In this document: positions 35,614-42,965 of the stretch, in pieces
How the letters are laid out: the number at the start of each line of letters is the position of its first letter
Numbering within the stretch: position 1 is the stretch's first letter
Source: Elusimicrobia bacterium GWA2_51_34
GTDB taxonomy: Bacteria > Elusimicrobiota > Elusimicrobia > Elusimicrobiales > UBA9959
Direction: 5' to 3'
Assembly: GCA_001799565.1 (NCBI GenBank)
Contig: MGTS01000021.1
Location: 128,785 to 192,784 of the forward strand
DNA: 64,000 nt
Translations under genes and position numbers: made by a program
The notes under the pieces: generated by a model
What the model was told of the DNA's origin: nothing
Seen by the model: only the letters and a program-made list of their open reading frames with translations
Databases searched by the model: none

Positions 35614-36847
35614 AACCTATACGCCGCCGCCTGACAAGGCCATAACCCACCGGGCGCTGATAATTGCCGCGCTGGCGGATGGCACAACCCGTGTTTTTAA
35701 CCCCTCAATCTGCGAGGACACGCTTGCCACCGCCGCCTGCCTGAAAAAGCTGGGAATACGGATAAAATTTTCAAAAACCAGCCTGCAGGTCAAAGGCCTG
35801 GGCCTTAAAGGCCTCAAAAAACCGGCCGGGCCGCTGAACGCAGGCCAATCCGGCACTACAATGCGCCTTATGGCGGGAGTTTTGGCCGGGCAGGATTTTG
35901 ATTCGGTCATTAAAGGGCACGGCTCCCTTTTAAAAAGGCCCATGACGCGCCTGACGAAGCCGCTTTCAGCCATGGGGGCCAGGGTAAGTTCGTCCGGCGG
36001 CCGGCCGCCGCTCAAAATATCATGCGCTCCCCTCACCGGAGCCTGCCTTAAACTTTCCGTGCCAAGCGCCCAGGTAAAATCGGCGGCGCTGCTGGCGGGG
36101 CTTTACGCCGGGGGCCGCACCTCGGTAACGGAACGCGTTAAGACCCGGGACCACACAGAAAGGCTGCTTAAACACCTTAGGGCTAAAATAAAAACAAGCG
36201 GCCTTAAAACAGTTTTAGAACCGGGAGCGCTTAAAGCCGGGCGCATAAAGATACCCGGCGACATTTCCTCAGCCGCTCCGTTTATCGCGGCGGCCCTGCT
36301 TTTGGGCCGGACGCTTTTAATAAGGGAAGTAGGCCTTAACCCCGCAAGGCTGGGGCTTGTAAAAACACTTCAAAGGATGGGCGCGCGCCTGAAAGTAAAA
36401 GTGAAAAGAAGCGGGCCTGAGCCGGTTGGAGAGATCATAATTTTTCCGGCTAAGCTTAAGGGCGTTAAAATAGCGCCGGATGAAATTCCGGCAATGATAG
36501 ATGAGCTTGCGCTGCTCGCTCTTTTAGCCGCCTCAGCCAAAGGAAAAACGGTTATCAGGGGAATTACCGAACTGCGGCACAAAGAATCCGACAGGATAAA
36601 AACTACTTCAGCCCTGCTTCGGCGCCTTGGGGTAAAGGCTGCTTTCAAAACCGATTCCCTGACAATAACCGGCCCGCAGAAGCTCCTGGGCGGCGGATCA
36701 ATTGAGACATTCAACGACCACCGCGTAGCCATGGCGGCGGCGGTTGGAAGCCTGCTGGCGGAAAAACCAGTAAAAATAAAGAACGCAGGCTGCGTGAAAA
36801 AATCCTACCCCGGCTTTTTCCACGACTTTAAAAAAGTTTTTCAATAA
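35594..36847 (+). CDS. aroA: EPSP synthase (3-phosphoshikimate 1-carboxyvinyltransferase)
   Basis: 417 aa, adds PEP enolpyruvyl to shikimate-3-phosphate. NAGQSGTTMRLMAG, KGHGSLLKRPM, PSAQVKSAALLAG, RDHTERLL, ELRHKESDRI and NDHRVAMA are all present. The N-terminal motif is unusual: PPDKAITHRALI instead of PGDKS-x-SHRALI, keeping Lys15 and Arg20 but with Ala16 where E. coli has Ser23. The N-terminus is short, starting right at this motif. It overlaps the dehydratase gene by 20 nt and is followed 14 nt later by mtgA. Confidence 0.92.
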   Translation: MSKHADKTYTPPPDKAITHRALIIAALADGTTRVFNPSICEDTLATAACLKKLGIRIKFSKTSLQVKGLGLKGLKKPAGPLNAGQSGTTMRLMAGVLAGQDFDSVIKGHGSLLKRPMTRLTKPLSAMGARVSSSGGRPPLKISCAPLTGACLKLSVPSAQVKSAALLAGLYAGGRTSVTERVKTRDHTERLLKHLRAKIKTSGLKTVLEPGALKAGRIKIPGDISSAAPFIAAALLLGRTLLIREVGLNPARLGLVKTLQRMGARLKVKVKRSGPEPVGEIIIFPAKLKGVKIAPDEIPAMIDELALLALLAASAKGKTVIRGITELRHKESDRIKTTSALLRRLGVKAAFKTDSLTITGPQKLLGGGSIETFNDHRVAMAAAVGSLLAEKPVKIKNAGCVKKSYPGFFHDFKKVFQ

Positions 36848-36861
36848 CAGGTTTATATTTT

Positions 36862-37722
36862 ATGTTCCAAAAAAATCCCTTTATAAAACTTAATATCGCC
36901 GGAATACTTGCAACGCTGGCCGGAGCGGTCTTTCTCTCCGGCGCCGCGTATGTTCTCTGGCTTCCGGATGTGCGGCCGATGCAGAAACAAAATCCCGCGG
37001 CTACCTCCTACATGCTGCTAAAAGAACGCCAGGCCGCGGCCCTGGGTAAAAAGCTGGACCGCAATATTATCTGGACCGGCTGGGACGCCATTTCCGAAAA
37101 TTTAAAACACGCCGTACTCGTGGCGGAAGATGACACCTTTTACGTTCATAAGGGCGTAGATTGGACAAGCACCTGGAAGGCCGTTAAGACCGACTGGAAA
37201 GCCATGCGGCTGGCGCGGGGCGGAAGCACCATAACCCAGCAGGTGGCCCGCAACCTGTATCTGTCACCTTCAAAAAATCCCCTGCGCAAAATTAAGGAGA
37301 TCTTGATAGCCCGGCGGCTTGAAAAAACGCTGGGCAAGCGCCGCATTTTTGAAATATATTTAAATATCGCCGAGTGGGGAAGGGGTGTATACGGGGCGCA
37401 GGCCGCCGCGTTCGCGTATTTCGGCCACAGCGCCGCAGAGCTTACCCCCGAAGAGGCCGCGGCGCTCGCGGCGGCGCTTCCAAGCCCAAGGCGCTACAGC
37501 CCCGTAAAAGGCACCCGATTCATGGAAAAAAGGAAAAGCCAGATTGTATCAAGGATGCGGGCTTCCGGCTATCTGCCGGACGAGGCGGATGAAGAATATA
37601 TAAACGAATCCCTTGACCTTATAACCTGCAGCTCCGGCGCGGTCGCCGCCCCGCAGTCTCCGTTAAATTCCGTTTCAATCGACAATTCAGAGGCTGTTTA
37701 CACCTCCACTTCCACTATCTGA
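36862..37722 (+). CDS. mtgA: Monofunctional peptidoglycan glycosyltransferase MtgA
   Basis: 286 aa, GT51 family. An N-terminal membrane anchor (about 12-32) is followed by the transglycosylase domain with AVLVAEDDTFYVHKG (catalytic Glu), RGGSTITQQVARNLYL, KIKEILIARRLEKTLGKRRIFEIYLN and GVYGAQAAAFAYFG. It polymerises lipid II in the periplasm and has no transpeptidase domain. A Ser/Thr-rich tail follows. Last gene of the shikimate operon, probably co-transcribed, with a terminator at 37739-37758. Confidence 0.92.
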   Translation: MFQKNPFIKLNIAGILATLAGAVFLSGAAYVLWLPDVRPMQKQNPAATSYMLLKERQAAALGKKLDRNIIWTGWDAISENLKHAVLVAEDDTFYVHKGVDWTSTWKAVKTDWKAMRLARGGSTITQQVARNLYLSPSKNPLRKIKEILIARRLEKTLGKRRIFEIYLNIAEWGRGVYGAQAAAFAYFGHSAAELTPEEAAALAAALPSPRRYSPVKGTRFMEKRKSQIVSRMRASGYLPDEADEEYINESLDLITCSSGAVAAPQSPLNSVSIDNSEAVYTSTSTI

Positions 37723-37738
37723 AAACCCTGAAAATTCC

Positions 37739-37758
37739 AAAAAGGCTGCTGCCTTTTT
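37739..37758. terminator. Bidirectional intrinsic terminator
   Basis: AAAAAGGC-TGCT-GCCTTTTT between the convergent mtgA and DJ-1-family genes. An A-run and T-run flank the stem on both strands. Confidence 0.75.
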
Positions 37759-37759
37759 G

Positions 37760-38266
37760 TTATTTAAGCAGTTCCACCAAGGCCTGGCCGTATTTCTTTG
37801 CGGGAACAGGGCCGCTGGCCGTTACCAGTTTCCCATCTATCTCAACTTCGGAGGCCGTATAATTGCCGCCGCCTTTCTTCACTTCTTCGGCCCCGTCCGG
37901 GAACACCGTCACATTCTTCCCTTTTAGAAGGCCCGCGTGGGCAAGCACCACGGGCGAAATGCAGATGGCCCCTATCAGCTTGCCGAGCCCTTCCGCTTTT
38001 TTAAAAATTGCCTGCACTTTCTGGTTATCAAGCTGTTCAAGCGCCCCCGGTCCCCCCACCAGAGTAAGAGCGTCGTAATCCTCCGGCCTTATTTCGCCGA
38101 TAACCTTATCCACCTGCGCCACGGCGCGGAACTTGCCTTTAGCCTGGCCTTTCGCGGTTGAAACCGTATCCACTTGCACGCCGGCTGCTTCAAGTATTTT
38201 TTTGGGCTCGGTATATTCCTCGTCCCTGAAACCCTGGAAAGCTATAAACATGGCCACTTTTTTCAT
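37760..38266 (-). CDS. DJ-1/PfpI-family protein
   Basis: 168 aa, flavodoxin-like fold. The nucleophile elbow is GAICISPVVLAHAG with the reactive Cys. A Glu in the N-terminal FRDEEYTE segment supplies the usual partner. ALTLVGGPGALEQL and VTASGPVPAKKYG are typical. Members are chaperones, deglycases or peptidases, and the activity here is unknown. GGGAG lies 6 nt before the ATG. It follows the barstar gene by 23 nt on the same strand. Confidence 0.85.
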   Translation of the reverse strand: MKKVAMFIAFQGFRDEEYTEPKKILEAAGVQVDTVSTAKGQAKGKFRAVAQVDKVIGEIRPEDYDALTLVGGPGALEQLDNQKVQAIFKKAEGLGKLIGAICISPVVLAHAGLLKGKNVTVFPDGAEEVKKGGGNYTASEVEIDGKLVTASGPVPAKKYGQALVELLK

Positions 38267-38289
38267 TTTTTACTCCCGGCGCGGATATT

Positions 38290-38697
38290 TCAGGATATGA
38301 AAATAAATTTCAGTATTACCGCGCCTTTACTCCATTCGCGCGCGTTATTACAGGCAAGGCCGCACACATTTCGCAGCTCGGAGTAAAGCGCGGGGTCGGA
38401 ACCCGCTATTTCGGCCGCGGCCCCGATCAAAATAAGTATCTTGTTGTTTTTATGAAAATTCGCCATGTCGCCCAGGTAATCTATCAGGGCATCCCAGTTT
38501 TCACCGAAATCACCCGGAAAAGCCAGTGAGCGCGCGATATGTTCCATCAGAGCCGGCTTGGCTTTCATTCCCGCGCCGTCAAGTTCAAATACCGCAAAAC
38601 CGGCCCGGCGCGCGGAAGCAGATATTGCCGCGGCCTCAAATACCGTCATATCGGCTATATCGGGCGGGAGCGGAGTTGCCAGAAAATTATCATTCAT
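38290..38697 (-). CDS. Barstar-family ribonuclease inhibitor
   Basis: 135 aa. The diagnostic barstar motif is FPGDFGENWDALIDYLGD. In barstar this region's helix and acidic residues plug the barnase active site. The protein has no signal peptide, so it is cytoplasmic. It lies directly downstream of a secreted RNase Sa-type ribonuclease gene, giving the barnase/barstar arrangement. A terminator-like hairpin (38702-38727) ends 4 nt before this ATG and leaves no room for a Shine-Dalgarno sequence. The alternative GTG at 38730 would translate through the hairpin. Either start keeps the inhibitor fold. Confidence 0.82.
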   Translation of the reverse strand: MNDNFLATPLPPDIADMTVFEAAAISASARRAGFAVFELDGAGMKAKPALMEHIARSLAFPGDFGENWDALIDYLGDMANFHKNNKILILIGAAAEIAGSDPALYSELRNVCGLACNNAREWSKGAVILKFIFIS

Positions 38698-38701
38698 AAT
38701 A

Positions 38702-38727
38702 AAAATCACGGCTTTCGCCGTGATTTT
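38702..38727 (-). terminator. Hairpin between RNase and barstar genes
   Basis: AAAATCACGGC-TTTC-GCCGTGATTTT, an 11-bp stem with A and T flanks. It could terminate or attenuate transcription into barstar, or sequester its start. Confidence 0.65.
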
Positions 38728-38748
38728 CACATTTACGTAAACCGGGCT

Positions 38749-39387
38749 TCATTGAATAATTTTAAGTTCTACAAACGTTTTGTAATGGTCGGGGGTGTAA
38801 TAAATGCTTTTGCCGCCGCCTATAATTATTCTTTCGGAGCCGCGCCGTCCCAGCATTGAGCCGGACATATATATCTGGCCGCCTATGTTAATCGGCTCGG
38901 GTCCGTCGCCGGGCTTGCGCCCTGGAACGATCAGCGTGTATTCCTTATAGTAGCCGGCCGGAGCCTGCGGCATACCGCCTTCCCGGTTATTATTTGTCAC
39001 CCCGTCTTGCGAATAGGGAAGCGGTTTGCAGACTGAAATTTTAGCAAGCAGTTCTATTATGGCGGCTGTGCGGTTGGAATCATTTATTTTCGGAGAGAAA
39101 TCGGTTCCGGGAACTATGGCGGCGCTCGGCGTGCAATTATTGTTCCCCCCGGAGAAACTGCCTTTCCAGTCCCCTGCATTATGGGATTTTTCCGCGGGTA
39201 CCGGCTCACTCAGCCCGGGTACTGGCAAATCAACACTAAACTGCGCGCCGGGGTATTGGACAAGCGCCTCAAAAGCCGGTTTCGCCCCTTCATCATTAGC
39301 GGCAAGTATGCGGGTCGGGCAAACAGCGGAAAAACCGCCAAATATAACGGCAGCTGTCAGGACCAGACTTAGTTTTATATTTTTCAT
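38749..39387 (-). CDS. Secreted guanyl-specific ribonuclease (RNase Sa/N1-T1/barnase superfamily)
   Basis: 212 aa with signal peptide (LSLVLTAAVIFGGFSA), a Pro-rich spacer, and a C-terminal catalytic domain (about 105-212). The domain matches Streptomyces RNase Sa closely: PYSQDGV, NREG, GYYKEYTLIVPG, RGSERIIIGG, YYTPDHYKTF. The catalytic triad is present: Glu149 (YYKEYT), Arg186 (SERIII) and His201 (PDHYKT). There is an extra insertion of about 20 residues between the PG turn and the Arg strand. The enzyme would cleave RNA 3' of G outside the cell. The barstar homologue 51 nt downstream would protect the producer. GGAGG lies upstream of the ATG. Confidence 0.85.
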   Translation of the reverse strand: MKNIKLSLVLTAAVIFGGFSAVCPTRILAANDEGAKPAFEALVQYPGAQFSVDLPVPGLSEPVPAEKSHNAGDWKGSFSGGNNNCTPSAAIVPGTDFSPKINDSNRTAAIIELLAKISVCKPLPYSQDGVTNNNREGGMPQAPAGYYKEYTLIVPGRKPGDGPEPINIGGQIYMSGSMLGRRGSERIIIGGGKSIYYTPDHYKTFVELKIIQ

Positions 39388-39503
39388 GGTTTCATCCGCC
39401 TCCGTAGTTTGTTATTCCCTCTTAAAACAGTATGGTCCTTTTAAGCAATAACCACACGGGCCTTTGTGCCCATATGTCACCTGATATTTGGGCCCTATAA
39501 AAT

Positions 39504-39929
39504 TTATAGCGGGTTATGGGCAGGGTCGGCGCCATTTACCCGCAGCTTGACCGAACCCTTAAATCCTCCCCTGATCTCCTGCGCGTACACTGAGTATTTG
39601 CCCATTCTCACAGTTTGCCCGGCATATACGTCAAATCGCTTTTCCTGGGGCGGCTTTCCACTTATAAACAGCGACAACCCTGCCACCAGTCCATGTTTCT
39701 TCTCTCCCGCGTCATTGGTATAATCGGACTTGCCGGTATTAACAAGGCCTATTCTCAGCAGGCCTAAATTGGCGGTAGTTCCCTGTTTAATCTCAACCAG
39801 CTCACCCCCGCCGAATGTCGCCGGCACGGTATCAACAGGTGTGCAACCGGCTGCAAAAGCGCACGCAATTACCATGCAGATATATCTCCTCAGGGAAACG
39901 CATGAAGTTTCATTTAGTGACTTTTTCAT
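39504..39929 (-). CDS. Hypothetical lipoprotein
   Basis: 141 aa. The N-terminal signal (YICMVIACAFAAGC) ends in a lipobox-like AAGC, so the mature protein probably starts at a lipidated Cys29. The mature part is beta-rich (LVEIKQGTTANLGLLRIGLVN, GQTVRMGKYSVYAQEI) with no recognised family. It starts 8 nt after the calpain-like protease stop, so they form one transcript. A chaperone, inhibitor or anchoring partner of the protease is possible but not shown. Confidence 0.6.
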   Translation of the reverse strand: MKKSLNETSCVSLRRYICMVIACAFAAGCTPVDTVPATFGGGELVEIKQGTTANLGLLRIGLVNTGKSDYTNDAGEKKHGLVAGLSLFISGKPPQEKRFDVYAGQTVRMGKYSVYAQEIRGGFKGSVKLRVNGADPAHNPL

Positions 39930-39937
39930 ATCAAATC

Positions 39938-41098
39938 TTACACTGGCATTACACCATCAGGCGCCATGCCAGGCACTATATCAATTTTCCTGAACGGGAC
40001 GGGATTAAAGGCAACATCGGAGAAGTTCCTCTTAAACTCAGCTTCGGTCAGTGTTACATTGCCATGTCCCCATGGATTTCCCATGGTAATGGTTTTTTTT
40101 ACCAGATCCACATTAAGCAGATGGTAGACATGGCCCTTTACAACCTCTTTTTTATTAATAAACATCGGCAAGCTGCTTGCCGTTACCGCATAACCTTTCC
40201 TGTCCCACTCCGCGATCTGGGCAAGACTTGTGAAAGCCGCAAGTTGCGAATAGCTGCCTTTGCCGGTGAGACTCTCCATAGCGGGTCCGGGCCAGCCGCC
40301 GTTGCCTATAGCGTTATAAGAGCCGCGGAACTTTGCATATGCCTTTTCCATGACCATGACCCATAACTCCTGGTTCCCATCCCCAGCATGGTCTCCATAA
40401 CCGGCGAACGCAGGGCCATGCTGGTTAACAGGGAACTGGTTGTCCACGGTCACTGTTTCCTTCACATATTTTGGATTCCCGAAAATTCTCTTGCGGTAGA
40501 AGTCCACGGAATATGTGCCGTCCGGGTTTTGACGGATCATGCTGCGTATCATATCGGGACGCTTCCTGGCAACAGCGGCCAGTGACGACAGAAAATAGCA
40601 GTCCCCCGCCTGGCCCTGATTAACGTCGTTGGGAACTATGTTGGAAGAATCGTCCTGACCGGCAACGTACAGAGCGCCTGGAACCGCCTCGTACTTTATA
40701 CCGGTCTTTTCCGTGCACCAGAATAACCAAACACATTCCCTGCCCACCTCGTTGAACTCGGGGTTCCCTGCCTGGTTGTTTGAATCTGTCGGGGTAGAGA
40801 TATTAGGGGGGGGCTCTGTTCCATCTATTACAGGAAACTGCCCTTGCAGCATTCGTCCGTCTACCATGCCCCCGCCATAAATATCCCCGCCGGAAAGGTT
40901 TATGGCCCGTTTTTTGTTCTGCACCGTTCCATCGTACAGTCTGTCAAGAGCGCCAGTATCTCCGCTATTTACTTTGCCGGGGACATCTGCCAGGCGTCCG
41001 GATTGAGAGGCCGGTTCCCCACACATTAAATTTGAACCCTGAACGCAATAAAAAGCGGCCAGCGCCAGAATAACTATGGCTAAAATCTTTTTATGCAC
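39938..41098 (-). CDS. Secreted calpain-like (C2) cysteine protease
   Basis: 386 aa with signal peptide (ILAIVILALAAFYCVQG). The papain-fold calpain triad is readable: Cys167 in GQAGDCYFLSSLAAVA, His323 in KGHVYHLLNV and Asn341 in MGNPWGHG. No C2-like or Ca-binding EF domains follow, as is usual for bacterial calpains. The start is GTG at 41098 with GAGG about 8 nt upstream. A near-consensus promoter at 41285-41313 gives a leader of about 180 nt. It heads a run of minus-strand secreted proteins (lipoprotein, RNase) plus barstar. Confidence 0.85.
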   Translation of the reverse strand: MHKKILAIVILALAAFYCVQGSNLMCGEPASQSGRLADVPGKVNSGDTGALDRLYDGTVQNKKRAINLSGGDIYGGGMVDGRMLQGQFPVIDGTEPPPNISTPTDSNNQAGNPEFNEVGRECVWLFWCTEKTGIKYEAVPGALYVAGQDDSSNIVPNDVNQGQAGDCYFLSSLAAVARKRPDMIRSMIRQNPDGTYSVDFYRKRIFGNPKYVKETVTVDNQFPVNQHGPAFAGYGDHAGDGNQELWVMVMEKAYAKFRGSYNAIGNGGWPGPAMESLTGKGSYSQLAAFTSLAQIAEWDRKGYAVTASSLPMFINKKEVVKGHVYHLLNVDLVKKTITMGNPWGHGNVTLTEAEFKRNFSDVAFNPVPFRKIDIVPGMAPDGVMPV

Positions 41099-41284
41099 GA
41101 TTAATCCTCAATTTGCGTTTGCGAGGAAGATTAACGGTTCATTGCGGGTGATACTCCGTAAGAACCGGCTTCCTTTTATTCCAATCTGTCCCAACCGTCT
41201 TAAACCCGAAACAGATAAACAATCCTAACCTTTCCTTGACACAATCCGCTGAATGTTCAAGGCAAAGTTCCCCGCCGCGTTTAT

Positions 41285-41313
41285 GTTATAGCAGGAAGTA
41301 TTTGCCTTGTCAA
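41285..41313 (-). promoter_or_regulatory. Sigma-70 promoter for the calpain-like protease
   Basis: Minus strand TTGACA (41313-41308), a 17-nt spacer and TATAAC (41290-41285). Its TTGACAAG-x-CAA start resembles the promoter of the C11 peptidase operon. Confidence 0.75.
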
Positions 41314-41349
41314 GGGCATGTAGATCCGGCACCCGGCCCCGTTAAGGCT

Positions 41350-41378
41350 ACGACAAGCGCAGAAAAAAATCCTATAAT
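41350..41378 (+). promoter_or_regulatory. Promoter for tRNA-Thr/tRNA-Glu
   Basis: ACGACA, 17 nt and a consensus TATAAT, with tRNA-Thr starting 14 nt after the -10 box. Confidence 0.7.
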
Positions 41379-41391
41379 ACCAATAACGAAC

Positions 41392-41463
41392 GCCGACGTA
41401 GCTCAGCGGTAGAGCAACCGCCTTGTAAGCGGTAGGTCGCCGGTTCAATCCCGGCCGTCGGCT
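41392..41463 (+). tRNA. tRNA-Thr (TGT)
   Basis: Acceptor GCCGACG pairs with CGTCGGC. D-arm GCTCAGC-GGTA-GAGC. Anticodon loop CTTGTAA gives TGT. T-arm GGTTCAATCC. CCA is not encoded. Confidence 0.96.
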
Positions 41464-41511
41464 GGTTTTTTTGCCTGTAACACCCGGGCATTTGTTAAAA
41501 TATGAACTTAC

Positions 41512-41585
41512 GGCCCCTTCGTCTAGCGGCCTAGGACGCTGCCCTCTCAAGGCAGAGATCACGGGTTCGAATCCCGTAGGGGCCG
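41512..41585 (+). tRNA. tRNA-Glu (CTC)
   Basis: Acceptor GGCCCCT pairs with AGGGGCC. Anticodon stem CTGCC/GGCAG with loop CTCTCAA gives CTC. T-arm GGGTTCGAATCCC. CCA is not encoded. Its 3' half plus 13 flanking bases is repeated 188 bp downstream. Confidence 0.95.
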
Positions 41586-41786
41586 TATCATAATTTTAAG
41601 CGAAACAACTGCTTGTTTCGCGCCGAGATTCGCCCGCCAAACAACCGGCGGGTCCGCCTCCGGCGGAAAAGGCGGAGCGTTGATGAGCCAGCAGGCGAAT
41701 CCGCGAGCCGGGGCCGCGAGCGCGACTGAGCGACGGCGAAGACGCGACTTGTGGCCGAATCCCGTAGGGGCCGTATCATAATTTTA
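41568..41786. repeat. 31-bp direct repeat of tRNA-Glu 3' end bounding a 188-bp unit
   Basis: A perfect 31-nt repeat (41568-41598 and 41756-41786) beginning CGAATCCCGTAGGGG. The interval holds a hairpin CGAAACAA-CTGC-TTGTTTCG (41601-41620), an inverted repeat GATTCGCC/GGCGAATC (41627-41634, 41694-41701) and a REP-like TCCGCC/GGCGGA hairpin. No gene. The layout resembles att sites left by tRNA-targeted integration. Confidence 0.8.
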
Positions 41787-41866
41787 GGTATAAAGTGTAA
41801 AGTGTAAAATTAAAACTGCGTGGCCGGGCAAAGCAGCCTAGTTGTCCAGCCGTTGACAAACAAACC

Positions 41867-42940
41867 ATGGAAATAGGAATCGTCGGGCTGCCCAATGTGG
41901 GGAAATCAACCCTCTTCAATGCTTTGACCAAAGCGGGGGCGGCTTCCTCAAACTACCCTTTTACCACCATAGACCCCAATGTGGGAGTGGTGCCCATACC
42001 CGATAAGCGTCTGGACGCGCTTTTTGAAATTTTCAAGCCGCCTAAAAAGGTCGCCTCCTACATAAAATTCGTTGACATCGCGGGGCTTATGAAAGGCGCT
42101 TCGCAGGGCGAAGGACTGGGGAACAAGTTTCTGGCTAATATACGTGAAGTAGACGCCATAGTGCAGGTGGTGCGTGTGTTTGACAACCCCGATGTAGTGC
42201 ATGTGCTTGGCGAAGTAGACCCCATCCGCGATATTGAGGTTATAGAAACGGAATTGATGCTGGCTGATCTTGAAGCCGTGGACAAAATGATAGACAAGAA
42301 TTCCGGCAATCTGCGCTCAGGCAGCAAGGACGCGAAAGAGAGGCAGGAAAAACTTGATAAGATAAAAAAACTGCTGGCCGGCGGCAAACCCGCTAAAGAC
42401 GCCGGCTACACCATTGAAGAAGTGCGAGACTTCAACCTGCTTACGGTTAAACCCGTTTTCTTCGTGGCCAACACCTCGGAAACCCCCAACTCCGCCGTGC
42501 AGGCTAAACTCCGCGATTTTATAAAATCACGCGGCGCCATTTTAGTGGAAATCTCGGCCAAGATAGAATCGGAACTGATAGAACTGCCCGATGAGGAAAA
42601 AGCAGCGTTCATGAAAGATCTGGGCGAGGAATACACCGGTCTTGAAAAAATGATAATAGCCGGCCAAAAGCTTCTGAACCTCATCGCCTTTTTCACCGTC
42701 GGCTCCGAGGACGAGGTGCGCGCCTGGAGCCTGCGCCGGGGCCTTAAAGCGCCTCAGGCGGCCGGCCGCATACACACCGATTTTGAAAAAGGCTTTATCC
42801 GCGCCGAAGTATATTCCTTTGACGACCTGGTAAAATACCGCGATGAAAAGATTTTAAAGGAAAAAGGTCTGATCCGCTCGGAAGGCAAGGAATACGTGAT
42901 GAAAGACGGCGATATCTGCTTTTTCAAATTCAACGTATAA
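41867..42940 (+). CDS. ychF: Ribosome-binding ATPase YchF (OBG-family)
   Basis: 357 aa. G1 [15 protein letters not shown], switch region [15 protein letters not shown]3 [21 protein letters not shown]4-like NTSE (typical of YchF's altered G4 and ATP preference), and the C-terminal TGS domain ([31 protein letters not shown]). It binds ribosomes and is linked to stress responses. It precedes the helicase gene by 25 nt and is probably co-transcribed with it. Confidence 0.95.
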   Translation: MEIGIVGLPNVGKSTLFNALTKAGAASSNYPFTTIDPNVGVVPIPDKRLDALFEIFKPPKKVASYIKFVDIAGLMKGASQGEGLGNKFLANIREVDAIVQVVRVFDNPDVVHVLGEVDPIRDIEVIETELMLADLEAVDKMIDKNSGNLRSGSKDAKERQEKLDKIKKLLAGGKPAKDAGYTIEEVRDFNLLTVKPVFFVANTSETPNSAVQAKLRDFIKSRGAILVEISAKIESELIELPDEEKAAFMKDLGEEYTGLEKMIIAGQKLLNLIAFFTVGSEDEVRAWSLRRGLKAPQAAGRIHTDFEKGFIRAEVYSFDDLVKYRDEKILKEKGLIRSEGKEYVMKDGDICFFKFNV

Positions 42941-42965
42941 CCGGCGGCGGACGCCGGTTTTCCGC

